Assembly (NCBI GenBank): GCA_011009095.1
Contig: VTPC01090408.1
Coordinates: 285,112-349,111, forward strand
Origin: Ignelater luminosus
Taxonomy: Eukaryota; Arthropoda; Insecta; Coleoptera; Elateridae
DNA: 64,000 nt
Direction of reading: 5' to 3'
The notes beneath the pieces are model-generated. The model saw only the letters and a list, made by a program, of their open reading frames with translations. It was not told where the DNA came from and ran no database searches. The position numbers were made by a program, and so were the translations under genes. Position 1 is the stretch's first letter. Each line of letters opens with the position of its first letter. Shown here piece by piece: positions 1 to 10,497 of this stretch.

Positions 1-494
1 GAATTGAACTCAATTGTATGGTCCTTACCTAGGTGTCAGCTACTGCTATTTATCCGAATTGCTTTATGTATCTTGTCAACCCATACATTAAGAGCTGGAG
101 TGATTTGTTAGTTTTCAAAAACGTTTCTGGGTCTAAGCAAGTATCTTTGTCGTCATGGATCAGGGACGGATGGGGTAAGGTGTACCGGCCCGGGAAACTA
201 TGAGTAGCTGACCTGTCGGCGTCGTCCCTTGGTTCAAGTGACTCCAGTAATGAAATTTAAAAATACATCATAGCTCATCTAAAAGCTTTTTATTGAATTT
301 AGGTAATTAAATAGTTAAGCAATTGGGAAAGAAACAAATACATGACAAACTTCACAGCAGCATAATCTTTTCATTCTGTTTAATTAAAAAAATACGTAAT
401 AAACTGCAAAGCACCAAAATAAACAAAACTCTGAGAAAAATAAAAATTATATGTACACTTATTTAAATGTAGTACTTACTTACTCCATTTAGTC
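1..494. other. Non-coding flank of the hAT remnant
   Basis: No gene is visible. Bases 145-240 are clearly GC-richer than the surroundings and hold GGACGGATGGGG and CCGGCCCGGG. A GGGCCCGG-like block is often seen near the ends of ZMYM1-like hAT elements, so this may be the 3' non-coding end of the transposon whose transposase begins to read at 495 on the minus strand. The rest is AT-rich and unremarkable. Confidence 0.35.
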
Positions 495-1990
495 TCAACA
501 GATTAATGCTTTAAGAAGCCCACTTGTCGCTGATAAACTATTGATAACCTGTTGGTTATCAATATCTTTTAAATTGTTCTTCTCTATATTCAAAAGCTTA
601 AATGATTCTAATCTGTTATCTGACAGCCGACTACGCAACCTTTTCTTTATATACTTTTAAATGGAGAAAGATCTTTCACAAGTAACTGGGATACAGGAAG
701 GGTCGGGAGGTATTGATAAGCCGTGGCCAACGCAGAATATGCTGCTTGAAACAGATTATATTTTAAAACAACATATGGCGCAGTTTTGGCAACTTCTACA
801 AAGCCTTGGCTTTTTTTGGTCTTTGGTCATATCATCGGTTTCTATGTCATAGTCGTCAGAATCTAAATCAGAATTGAGATTATAATCAGTTTTGTAAGAA
901 TCTTCAATGTTTAGTTTTGTTTTATCTTCTCCCTTATAAGTTCCTCTTTCAGCGTCGCAGACGTTGCATTGGTTTTGTATTTAAACAATTGCCCCGATAG
1001 GAAATCCATACAGTTTTCAGGGAGTCCGTTGTTGTTAATCTCCTTAAAATATTTTGAGTCGAGTACAGAAAGGTCCCTTCACAAATCCATACTTTTAAAA
1101 AATCGTCGGTTCATAGATTCTACTGCGACATTCATTACGACGTTATATGTTGCTATTCTGAACTTTTCTTGTTCCGACTTTGGTTGGGTATCTTTAGACC
1201 TTTCACCAAAAAATTTTTTTACTAACCTACAACGAAAATCTTCTTCAATTTCTATATCAATGTGTTCTCGCAAGTAGTTTACCCTTAGCCCACAGTATAA
1301 ATTTTTTTGTTGCATCTTTGATATCACGCTATATTGAGCGCAGTAGCTGAACAGCGTAGCATGGCATTACATGTAAGCAGATCCAGGCCTTTAGTCTGCA
1401 TGTATCATGATAGGGGACCCGTTATTGGGAATATTTTTTAAAATATTTGAGATGCTATTACAGCTTGTATTTCACGCCTCCTTGTAATTTCTGGCAGCAA
1501 CTCGGGTATCAGAACTGATTTTTGTACTATCCTCAATTGTTTGCAGGGCATCGATAACATCTACGTACAAAGCTGATTCTGAGTTATTAAACTCCCCAAA
1601 AATTTTGTTTGCCTACCAGCGTGTTTCTTCAATGGATTGTAACCTTTTACGTTTTAGATTTTTCGAAGATAAAGTCCAAACATCCCTTCTCTGATGAGAA
1701 TCTGAAAAAAAAAACGCAACGGAATTTAGCAACAACGTAGAAAGAGATGCTGCTTTATAAGATCACAGAGTACAAGGTTGACATAACACCATATATGAAT
1801 GTGGTTGGGATTTTCTTTTTTCATTTTTGTAGAAAATCCATTATAATCTGTAGAGTCTGCAATGCAGTTTTTTGGACTTACCGTTACTCTGCAAGGTATT
1901 CATCAATATGTTGTGAAAATCTTGTCCTGTAGCGTTATGGCAGGGAATAACCGAAAGGATTTCCCCTTAAAACAACTTGTATGCACAACT
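495..1990 (-). mobile_element. hAT transposon remnant (ZMYM1-like / DUF4371 transposase)
   Basis: Read on the minus strand, broken frames give the typical run of a ZMYM1-like hAT transposase. Near 1800 is NPNHIHIWCY, like the segment before the conserved LNLV helix. Between 1720 and 1500 are FGEFNNSESALYVDVIDALQ and a DTRVAA segment. At 1079-1327 an 82-codon open stretch contains CGLRVNYLREHIDIEIEEDF. Near 810-640 is ALATAYQYLPTLPVSQLLVK, which matches the hAT C-terminal dimerisation region (family form: YxxLPxTxxxxERSFS), followed by KKRLRSRLSDNRLESFKLL. The reading ends at a stop at 495-497. In the family this protein cuts and pastes its own element; the dimerisation helix is needed for activity. 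Here the ERSFS-equivalent is degraded and the frame is broken several times, so it is a fossil. The N-terminal TTF zinc finger expected above 2000 could not be identified. Confidence 0.8.
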
Positions 1991-4880
1991 TTAAATTTAC
2001 TTTTAAAGTAAAAGCACATTATTTTAAATATTTTTGTGAGGACCGTCCCATCCGTCTCTGTCATGGACCCTTCTCTTTAATTCCCAGGAACTAAAATAAG
2101 ACTGACTTTTTGTGTTATAGTCACACTTCCAAAAAGTATTTTTTGATTTGGTTGAACAGGTTGCACGTCTTGGTTTTCAGGTATAATTGTTTTAGAAAAC
2201 TGTCTGTCATTCATCTGTATAAAAAATCAGCACGTCCTGTTGGAAATTTACCTGTCCACTATGAGAAACTATTTCTTATGCAATCTTAAATGGTCTTCCG
2301 CCTCGGTTGTTTTATAGGTGGATAAACATAATTCCTTTTCCGTCATCGGGGATATTTCAGCGTGTCCTGTATTCATTCTTTTGTCAAACCATCTGGATCT
2401 TTCATTCTGAAGTAAGCCATGGCTTCTTTTTTATTCAAGTAATGAGTCCTTGCGAACCTAGTAGGTTTCCCAGACAGTCCAACTATTGAATCTTGGATAA
2501 TCTTTGGACAATGCATTCTACAATGGACCATCAAAACAGTGATACTGTAGTCTTGGTTTGATAATGATTGTGTAGAGTCAGTAGGTTACCCGGCATTAAA
2601 AGCCGTTGTCGACTAGATAACAAACTTGTCAACAGGCAACTTCTAACTTACGTAAGTTTTTTGTCTAAGGTCACATCTATGTAAGTACCTGACTTCTTGC
2701 GTTAGAGGTCTACCATATAATACACCGTCAAAAGCTAATGGTACTCTTATTCATTTTCAGCTTACTATGATTGTGTAAACCAATTAATAAGAATTTGTCG
2801 AATATTTTCTATAGAATTTTTAATTTTTGTTTTGGGATAAGTTAGAAACAGAAATAGCAAAATCGTATTTGGACCATAACATAACATCTTTGCCTATTTT
2901 ACAGCTTGAACATCAAAACTAATTTTTTTGCTTAGATGTTTCCTCTAAAGTTAGTTTTTGTCGATAAATCTGTCTATTTAGAAATTTAAAAATCTCTAGG
3001 CTTGTTGCTCTTAGTGAACTGTACGGTAAATTTTGTTGAGTTTCAATTGTTATTAACGTACTAAGGTCACCGACGGACTAGTCGGTTTTATTATGATGAC
3101 ATTTAATACCTCTTGCCATCAATATTAGTCATCTCAGAAATCTGTTTTCCAAAATGCAAGGCAGACATTTCTTGATTGATTTGGTCAAGACATCCTATCA
3201 ATTATAAAAGTATTGTTATGGTCTCTTTTAAATTGAAAAAAGGCTAGATCACATGACATCGAATGTAAAGGTTCAGTTTGAACTTAATGATGTCTGGCAT
3301 TAAAAACATAATAAAGGACAACTAAATCATATTTGCCATTAATTTTACTTTAATACCTTTATTCAGCTAAAATTTATCAAATACAAATTCAACAAAATTC
3401 GTGATCGGTAAGTTTAATGTCAATATTCTCTTTAACGAAATATAAAATCAATACTGTAAAAGCGCAGTTAAAATAAAATTCTCGACATTTTAATTAATGC
3501 AGAAATTCAGCGAATTAAAAAGAAATATTTTCTTCTAGGTACTATTAAATGTTTGCTTTAATAAAACTTTTAAAGTTCTTATAATAAAATTTTTATAGTT
3601 AAAATGAAAAGACCAAGAATAAATAAGGAAGATTGAAATTTGTCAAAGAAACTAGTAAACCAGAAACTTCTCAGGAAATGTATGAGCTTAAACTAATATA
3701 AACTAGAACTATAAAAGAATAAGAGAGCTTTTCTTGATTTCGTTGAAGTTCTCTAGAAGGGGAAATGAAACTTCCAGTAGAAATAATTAAAACATGATCG
3801 TCGGGAAGAACAGAATATAAAAAGCCTTTCATTTCCATTTGTTGTTCTGAGCGCAACTACAATATCATTAATTAGAGATACTATACTATAGTAATGTAAA
3901 ATCTAAAATGTACGATAAAGAAAAAAAGTTAAAACTACGAAGGAAACAATTATACATAAAGTCTTAATATTACACAAGACTTATAGGATGTTAATTAGAT
4001 CTTAATTTCTTTCCATTAGTCTTAATGGTTTAAATAGCAACAGTAACGTCAAAAATGAGCACTTGTAACGGCTACAGTAATTCAGATTCCATTTTAATTA
4101 AAATTCAAAATAAACCAACCCTCATCAGCTAAAATCTGATTGCATGGTTTAAAAATATACGTGAGCGCATAGAAAATTACGTTTTTTAGGTAGAGTCATC
4201 ATTCAATTATTTTGACGTTTGAGCAAGCAGTTTCACAAGTTTTAAAAGTGAATTTTTGTTCCTAATTAACGCACGTGATGGAAATAAAATTAACTCACTA
4301 AATATCGCTTAATGAAACAAGCGGTTTAAATCATCCCCCAGTTTTGTCATTGTTTGTTTTTAATTCTTGGATTAAAATTAAACCAAAAAGAACAAATCCC
4401 GGCTTTTTATTTTTTCATATTGTAATTCAAAATTGCACAAAAGAACGCATTGATTATACAATAGTTTTTATGAACGGTGTTTCGTTTTTTATTTCTATTT
4501 CTTGTTTTATAAAATTTAATTGCATTCCATTTTTATCGCAATGAAATATACACTATACAATAAAAATCTATAGAAAAGGCTGCAGTTTTCATGCTGGATC
4601 TTCGCAAAAAAGTACAAAAAGATGAAATCACTCAGAGCTCTTTACAATATATAGTGTCAAAGATACAGCAGTTCACAGTCTGGCCAAAACAGTGATTACA
4701 AGGTCATATTTCAAGATACTTGGGTTTAAAATCTATATGCCAATCGAGCTGTTTAGGCTAGTCACACTTTTCAGATAGCTTTGACTCTTTGATCCTTTGA
4801 AGGTTTGTGTTGAGTAAGTTGTTTTTCAACTCATGTTGATAATTCTGATATTGTTTGTGTCTTTAATACAATTACGATGA
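1991..4880. other. Intergenic, AT-rich; possible 5' part of the hAT element
   Basis: Bases 2000-2540 have a base composition like the hAT remnant and could be its N-terminal or 5' part, but no motif is convincing. A CCCATCCGTC at about 2047-2056 is the inverted counterpart of GACGGATGGG near 166-175. From 2540 to 4880 I see only AT-rich DNA with short random open frames, none resembling a known family. Confidence 0.3.
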
Positions 4881-4882
4881 TT

Positions 4883-5515
4883 AATCAAATATAAACCGGA
4901 ATTGTTGTCCTTGTCGCGCGGCTATTGGAGAGGGGTGTGGTTTCTCAGCGTTGTACATAGGGATGCTGCTTTCTAGTCAACATCACAATGTAATTATTAA
5001 TAAATTTCTCATGGTAGAGGGTGTGAAACTATCCGAAATTTTGAGACTTCCGACACAGTTCGGAGACAACACAGTTAAGAAGTCTCAAATGTATGATTGG
5101 TACAGAAATTGCATCTGAGATCGAAATAAGCTACTGCAGTGCTTAGGCATTACTGACAATTTTGAATTTAAAAAAGTGGCAGCACGATAGGTTCCTTGTC
5201 TTCTCACCGAAGCTCAGAAATTGCATCGGATAAAGGTGTACTAATAGTTGTGAGTCGCTATCAAGCTAAAAGAGAATATTATTTGCATCGAATCATACTT
5301 CATACAGTCCGGACTTATTGCTCTGCGATTATCATTTCTTTGGTTGACGTCACGCCCACCTTCATTTTACGATAGTGGGACCAAAAGGCTACTGTCCGTT
5401 GGGAAAAATGTGCTTCGAAAGGTGGAAATTATATAGAAAAATAATATTGAGAGTATCTATCTTTATTATGCTTCAATAAATTATAAAACAATAATTCTGG
5501 TTTATATTTGATTTA
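4883..5515 (+). mobile_element. Internally deleted mariner element with both terminal inverted repeats
   Basis: The ends are inverted repeats of about 24 bp: ATCAAATATAAACCGGAATT from about 4884 and its complement ending at about 5513, differing at about two positions. TA dinucleotides sit at 4882-4883 and 5514-5515, as expected for a mariner target site. Inside, 5005-5118 encodes 37 codons with FLMVEGVKLSEILRLPTQFG then DNTVKKSQMYDWYR, the N-terminal helix-turn-helix of Mos1-like transposases. At about 5285-5346 is SYSPDLLLCDYHFFG, the segment carrying the third catalytic Asp. The element is about 630 bp against about 1.3 kb for full mariners, so the middle of the gene, including the first two catalytic residues, is missing. 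The reading frame also contains stops. It is non-autonomous and dead. Confidence 0.85.
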
Positions 5516-6004
5516 CCCTATTACAGCTCAAGAAAATTTAATAAGGAGGCCAAAAGGGTTCAATCATCTGATCACCTTAAGAATCCTAAAATGCAAACCT
5601 TGGTGAAAAAGTACTTATGTACATTCAATGATACAAGAAATTTGACTTGTTGATCATGTTCGTTAAAGATCTGTTGGCCCAATGGCCCAAACCAAGATTA
5701 CTACTTGATAGCAAAAGAAAATCTTAACAAAATGCACTTTATACTGAAAGTTAGTATAAAATCTGAACAGTTGGAAAGTTTTGCTTTGCACTAATGAAAT
5801 GCAAAAGAAATTTTTGCTTCTGGGAACATTTACTCAAGTTGTTGATATAAAACTGACAAAGGAAGTTTGAGTGAATTCTACTATTTACAATGTTCTGAAA
5901 ATGTAGTCTCGGCTGTTTCACAATGATGATTTACAGACAGAGTTAACAAAATCATTTTGGGAAGCTCCAATGATAGATTCAGGAGAATCAAATTGTTGTA
6001 AAGA
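5516..6004. other. Intergenic, nothing recognised
   Basis: AT-rich sequence with no open frame or repeat that I recognise, lying between the mariner element and a weak ankyrin-like fragment. Confidence 0.4.
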
Positions 6005-6234
6005 GGTTGCTAGATCAAGGCCATCCTGTAAATGTCAAAAATAACTATGATTGGCCTCTTATCCAGGCATTTGCTAATTATTGTTACATTAAGGCTATTA
6101 CCATTGAAAGATGTGTACTTATAAACCATGAAAGTAAAAATACAAAACTTGAAAGACGGTTGCTGGATCAACGCCATTTTGTAGATGTCAGGAATTGTGA
6201 TTTCAATATTGTCCAATTACTACTCATATGTTAA
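6005..6234 (+). pseudogene. Possible ankyrin-repeat fragment
   Basis: An open stretch of 75 codons from 6007 contains LLDQGHPVNVKNNYDWPLIQ, which resembles the end of one ankyrin repeat and the start of the next (consensus LLxxGADVNAKDxxGxTPLH). A second related segment, LLDQRHFVDVRN, occurs 51 codons later. The 51-residue spacing does not fit the 33-residue ankyrin period, and the TPLH core is not preserved. It may be a decayed ankyrin gene or a short tandem duplication that resembles one by chance. No exon boundaries or flanking repeats were found. Confidence 0.3.
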
Positions 6235-6959
6235 TTTAGTAGAGAGACAGTCAAAATTGTTATCATATCAAGGTGCCGGTAGAGGTCAATCTTGTTCGTA
6301 GCAGTTCTACGGTTGCAGAAGTTAATTAATCAGTTTATACTGTAAATATTGAGTTGTAAATACCAAAACTCGTCCCCACCTTACCTGCATCACCTCTATA
6401 ACCCACGTAACAGAATTCATCAAGCATAGTTTGCACTTTACTTTCGACGGTAACGTTCCCAAAGCTATCCACATACAGTTTGTATTCCGCTTTTAACAGT
6501 GAACATCCAAATAAGAGTGTGCCTTATACCAACACCAACTGCACGCTTTCGACTGACCGCTTTCACTGTACATATGTACTAAACCATTTCCGACATCATT
6601 TCGTTCCGACCTACCTTCGTCCTAGCATTCTACTTTGCCTAGATATCATTTTGCATGGAGTTTGGTGACTTGGTAGCCATTTCATATGTAATTTTGTAAT
6701 GTAAATAGTATTAATAGAATTTTAGAAGCTTTTGCACTGCAGTTGTTTTTGGGAAGATCCCTAGAATACCGTTTTCGTGATTCATGGGAAGAAAATATTT
6801 GACGCCTAAGCATCATCCATAACAAACCGTCTATCGACCTCGAAAGAGCGTTGCAATTGTGCTTGAAACTACCAGATATATTGTCTACAAGACTTGATGG
6901 AGGTATGTTAAATTGAAAATACATACTATGAACATGTTGGTTATGACTAGGCCAATTTG
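6235..6959. other. Intergenic downstream of the LINE fragment
   Basis: No gene is recognised. On the minus strand this follows the RNase H of the adjacent LINE, so part of it may be that element's 3' end. An 80-codon open stretch at 6682-6924 (minus) resembles nothing I know. Confidence 0.3.
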
Positions 6960-8060
6960 CAATAACTCAAATAAAAGTAGTTTTTTGCCTTTATTGGTTA
7001 GGTTACATACGGTATTTTTAATTTTATGTAAACACTGGTTAACCTGATAAGACCCTGAATTGCTCCATGCCCATGCCTGGAGAACAGGTGGGGAGTCAGA
7101 TATAATAAAAATATTATATGACTGAGCAGTAGCCAAAGCCTCAAAAGCAAAGAAAAAAAAGAATTTGATTGGTTAAATTGGTTCTGAATTCTCACTGAGA
7201 ATGTAGAAGGTAGCTCCATTACCTTTGACGGACTTAGAGGCATTAGTGTGAATAACTATAGAATTATTAAATTTCTTTAAGTCCGTTTTGTAGCAGAACT
7301 GATTATAGTATTTGGATATTACCAATGGCACATTCATTTTGAGTTTATTGAAATCATAGTCTGCGGGTGAGAAATAACTTATTTCGTCAAGTAGATAGTT
7401 GTAGTCTTTAAAGGTGAAACGTAGAGGAGGTGATAGTTTATTAATTCAATATTTATCAGTAATATCTCTTTTATTATAGGAGTATCTAAGCATCCTTTGT
7501 GTTTGCATAGAAATATAGCACTGAGATACACTCTGAGTACTTCATATTATATGCGATCTACTTTTACCGTAAAGAATATTTCCTGAGACCACAATTGATC
7601 TAATATAGAATTTGTAGAAGATCTGAGAAAATTATACGCATGGCAGCATTTGTCAATAAATGTGAACCTAATCGTATTTTAGTGTCTCAGGCGTATGGTA
7701 AAAATGCAAAAAATGACATCAACTGATAGATCAAATCTGTTTAGTGAAAACCACTAGGGCTCTACTTAAGTAACTGATTGCATTGTCGTAAGTCTTGGTT
7801 TCTGTACAGAGAGAAAAATCGTGTGCATATTGAATGATTTTTAGTTCGTTAGTATAACAAATACCGCAGTTGTTAAGATAGAAAAGAAGAGGAATCAGTA
7901 CTGATCCTTGTAGTAGGCCATGATTTAATAGTCTAGGGACTTGTTTGCCATTACACTTTTTGCGAAAATTAGAAACCTGTGATAGTAGAGTTTGATTATG
8001 TTTTTGGTTATACTGGTTGGAATGGCGAGGTGGTTAACTAGTTTATTTTTTAGAATTTGT
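6960..8060 (-). mobile_element. Non-LTR retrotransposon fragment: reverse transcriptase plus RNase H
   Basis: Minus-strand frames give the palm of a LINE reverse transcriptase: LLQGSVLIPLLFYLNNCGIC (about 7930-7860), then QYAHDFSLCTETKTYDNAIS, where YAHD at 7818-7829 replaces catalytic YADD. Downstream comes a thumb-like region and then an RNase H domain: HTNASKSVKGNGATFYILSE near 7240-7180 (family form TDGSK...GxGA) and YNIFIISDSPPVLQAWAW near 7115-7060 (family form SDSLSxLxAL). The RT then RNase H order is that of the I/R1/LOA/Jockey-type elements. In the family the protein primes reverse transcription at a nicked target. Several stops and frame changes, and the losses D to H in the RT and D to N in the RNase H, show that it is dead. 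No endonuclease domain was seen, so it is 5'-truncated or too decayed to read. Confidence 0.85.
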
Positions 8061-8167
8061 AAGTCTAAGTCATCCAAAAAAAGGACAAGAATTAAAACAA
8101 TAAGTTAATACTTTCAATGATATTACTAAATTGAATATTTAAATTTTTACAAAACTCAGAATATGCG

Positions 8168-8241
8168 ACTCGGGACAAGATTCTAACCTGCATCCTTTGG
8201 TTAACTAGATCAAGATTATAACCAACTGAGTTAGAGAGCTG
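8168..8241 (-). mobile_element. tRNA-derived SINE head (tRNA-Thr-like)
   Basis: On the minus strand there is an A box, TAACTCAGTTGG (8222-8233), and a B box, GGTTAGAATCT (8179-8189), spaced as in a tRNA. Between them is an anticodon-arm-like segment with loop CTAGTTA, which reads as an AGT anticodon, and then ACCAAAGGATGCA. The T arm has decayed and no perfect acceptor stem forms, so this is a SINE head or tRNA pseudogene rather than a working tRNA. A related sequence lies at 10498-10570 on the plus strand and shares TTAACCAAAGGA followed by GGTT. Confidence 0.55.
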
Positions 8242-8570
8242 TTTTCGTAATATAACATATTCGGTTTCGGGGAACGGCTTTGTAGTTAACTGAAGGCCTT
8301 GGGACAACAAGGGTATTAGCCACAAGAAGAAGTAAAAAAAAAAAGTAATCTGGTCACTTTCATATTCTGACTCGTCTAAGTTTTCTGTCTTGGTTTCTTA
8401 CAGTGCATCTTCTGAAATAGTATTTTCTGTAGTGATATTGTCACATCCTCGTAGATTTTTATAAAAATTATTATATATCGGTGGTACATAGGGTAACAGC
8501 TGTTGTAAGTTTAGAAGTTTCTTCTTATTTTGCTGAAGGAGCTCTTTGTATTCAGGTTCCTATGTTTACT
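8242..8570. other. Intergenic, nothing recognised
   Basis: AT-rich spacer between the SINE-like head and the 389-bp retroposed element. It ends in the left copy of that element's target-site duplication. Confidence 0.4.
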
Positions 8571-8582
8571 TCTTTAAATTCC
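8571..8582 (+). repeat. Target-site duplication, left copy
   Basis: TCTTTAAATTCC is repeated exactly at 8972-8983, on the other side of the GC-richer insert. Confidence 0.8.
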
Positions 8583-8971
8583 CCATCTGCAGGAAGATTT
8601 TCCTCCTGGAGTGCTTTTTCCCTTTGAAAGAAGTCTGCGGCAGAGCGGGGATTCCTCCTGTAGATGCGCGCCTCGAATTCATGAGGGGTCGCTATGTGAG
8701 CAGGGCCGCCCACAGAAAACCCAAACATCCGCCCTCTACCATGATGAGACGTGCCGAGAACCTCCCCTCCGAGTTGATGGATATACTTCTCGACACCCCA
8801 CTTATCTACAGATAAGTCCCCAGCCACAGTCCTTCTTGAAACTACCGAGTTACATAGGCAACCCAACCGGATTCTAAGTCGCCGACTCCACACAATTCCC
8901 CTTTTCAAAAAAGCTGAAGAAGCTCCATGAGGAGCTTAGAACGGGAAATAATGTTGAAGTCAGTCAGTCAG
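8583..8971 (+). mobile_element. Retroposed element (SINE or 5'-truncated LINE) with GTCA tail
   Basis: A 389-bp block, visibly GC-richer than its surroundings, is flanked by perfect 12-bp direct repeats. Its right end has a perfect 7-bp stem with 4-nt loop (AAGCTCC ATGA GGAGCTT, 8920-8937) and then about four GTCA units (8959-8973), a simple 3' tail of the kind used by several non-poly(A) LINEs and their SINEs. These features show target-primed insertion with the 3' end to the right. Open frames of 88-118 codons occur on both strands but match nothing I know; they probably reflect the low AT content. No A/B boxes were found, so a truncated LINE tail is slightly more likely than a tRNA SINE. 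The intact duplication suggests a fairly recent insertion. Confidence 0.75.
8920..8937 (+). repeat. 3' hairpin of the retroposed element
   Basis: Perfect 7-bp inverted repeat, AAGCTCC/GGAGCTT, around ATGA, 21 bases before the GTCA tail. A 3' stem-loop is a known recognition feature for the reverse transcriptase of some LINE clades; that role here is inference. Confidence 0.65.
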
Positions 8972-8983
8972 TCTTTAAATTCC
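8972..8983 (+). repeat. Target-site duplication, right copy
   Basis: TCTTTAAATTCC, identical to 8571-8582. Confidence 0.8.
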
Positions 8984-9040
8984 TCGTTAAAAGCATGTTT
9001 TACAAACATAGACCGAGTTGCACAAAGCTTTGCCAAATGA

Positions 9041-9173
9041 TTGATCCATTGATCAACCACTTGATCAATTAGTTAATCAATCAGAAGTAGTGAAATATTT
9101 TGACTTATCCAATTAGATCGACTAATTAACTGATCGACTTGATTAATGATCAAATTATTTTTACACAAACAAG
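9041..9173. repeat. TGATC-rich imperfect inverted repeat
   Basis: Two arms of about 40 bp, built from TTGATCAA/GTTAATC words, face each other across a short centre (first arm about 9041-9083, second about 9110-9167). TGATC or GATCA occurs at least six times. It lies beside the 3' end of the unassigned transposase-like copy at 9180-10330, so it could be a terminal or subterminal structure of that element. Confidence 0.5.
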
Positions 9174-9179
9174 CTATAG

Positions 9180-10330
9180 TATTGGGATGGTCAGAACCAA
9201 ATCGGAAACATCTGGCGGACGAAAATTTGAGCAGTTCTGTATTATCGCTCAGTTTTTCTTTGTGATAGTTTCTGTAATTTGTTTGAATTGAAGCTTAATA
9301 ACCTCAAAAAGATATGTTCGTTTGTACTTCACGACAGCTTCACACTAATTTCGAGCCACCATTGCTGGTGGTATGGTTTTCTTAAATTTTTCAGTAATAA
9401 CGAAATAACCTGATATCAAAAACCGGCGTTCAATTATTCTGTAGATTTTCTCGCGTGTCAAGCAAAGCCATAAACACATGACGGATCAATTTTTGTTCCG
9501 GCCTCTGCAGTTATCGGTATATACAATTAATTCTTCGGAGGTAGGAGTATGATTTTTAATGTACCTAACGAGAATACTACATATTTTTCGCTTCCTCTTC
9601 TGTGAATATCCTCACTCCACATGTACATAATTATAACCTTTGTTGTTTCTACAATCGTATATCCCAAGGTTATACGTCTACAATCTCCATAGATAGAAAG
9701 CAGGTCCCACTTGAATTCGGTTTTGGAAGAATCTCTTTCTTCAGGCTATCCTGTATTGCAGCTGCTCTTCTTTCATCATGGTCTAAATAAACCTTTGATG
9801 CATTATCACGTCTACTGTGATGATTACAATATTTTGGAATTGAATGGATATGGTCCTGATTTCACAGCAACTTCGGGAGTCTTGTTTGCTCGGTTCTGAT
9901 GAATACCACGCTTGTCCTGTGATGATCTGCTAGCACTTTTATTAATCTACTGACAGAGGAATTCGTTGAAGGCCATGAATCGAGAGAAACTCTTTCTTAC
10001 ATATCTGGATGTCTTGTCCGTTAACTTTGATATAGTATGAAATTGTGTCTTGGATCTGCACCGTCGTTTTGGCTTTTGAGATTTCATTGAAGAAAAAAGG
10101 TAAGACTCTTGGAGATCATAGTTATCTAAACTCCAAAATGAATTAAACATCTTTTGTGCAGTAAGCCAGTATTTCTTTTACTTTTTCTTTGATAAATTTT
10201 TCTTTCACCAATGTTCCTTTTTCTCCAGCGAGACTTCATGTTTGCGTGTTCTAGCATAGGTTCTTCAGAACCATCTTGCATCAAATAGGATGGAGAAGTG
10301 GAATCTTCATCCTGACCAAATAAGGAGAAT
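9180..10330 (-). mobile_element. Unassigned transposase-like family, copy A
   Basis: Minus-strand frames contain, in order: FIKEKVKEILAYCTK then FNSFWSLDNYDLQESYLF (about 10190-10090), a KPKRRC block, ...CNHHSRRDNASKVYLDHDER (about 9830), MYMWSEDIHRRGSEK (about 9610), and IVYTDNCRGRNKN (9500-9540). This order matches uncharacterised insect repeat proteins with a cysteine-rich N-terminal region, a FWxxGxxxxQ helix, a HMYMWDExxAxRGxxE-like segment and a Y-[ST]-D-x-C-x-G-Q-N motif. The last looks like an RNase-H-fold DDE beta strand carrying a catalytic Asp (9523-9525); that role is inference. The following stretch to about 9200 ends in an FEVIKLQFK-like segment, also shared with the family. The frame is broken many times. 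Two further copies lie at 26560-27170 and 39840-41140. I cannot name the superfamily. Confidence 0.65.
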
Positions 10331-10497
10331 GCATGTAGTCCAATAATGAGACTATTATTGGAACAACTGAAAAGTACTTAATTAATTTTTGATGAAGAAG
10401 GTTACATGCTACATTTTAGATAAACCTACTTACCGATATTTTTGAATCATTTGTACTGTTTTCAGTGTCACTATCCAGAAACCAAATAAATCACTTG

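Noticed and set aside
8092-8325. 77-codon minus-strand frame
   Set aside because: It runs through the tRNA-like SINE head and has no protein family resemblance.
8546-8908. Overlapping open frames of 88-118 codons on both strands
   Set aside because: They lie within the GC-richer retroposed element, where stops are rare by composition, and match no protein family.
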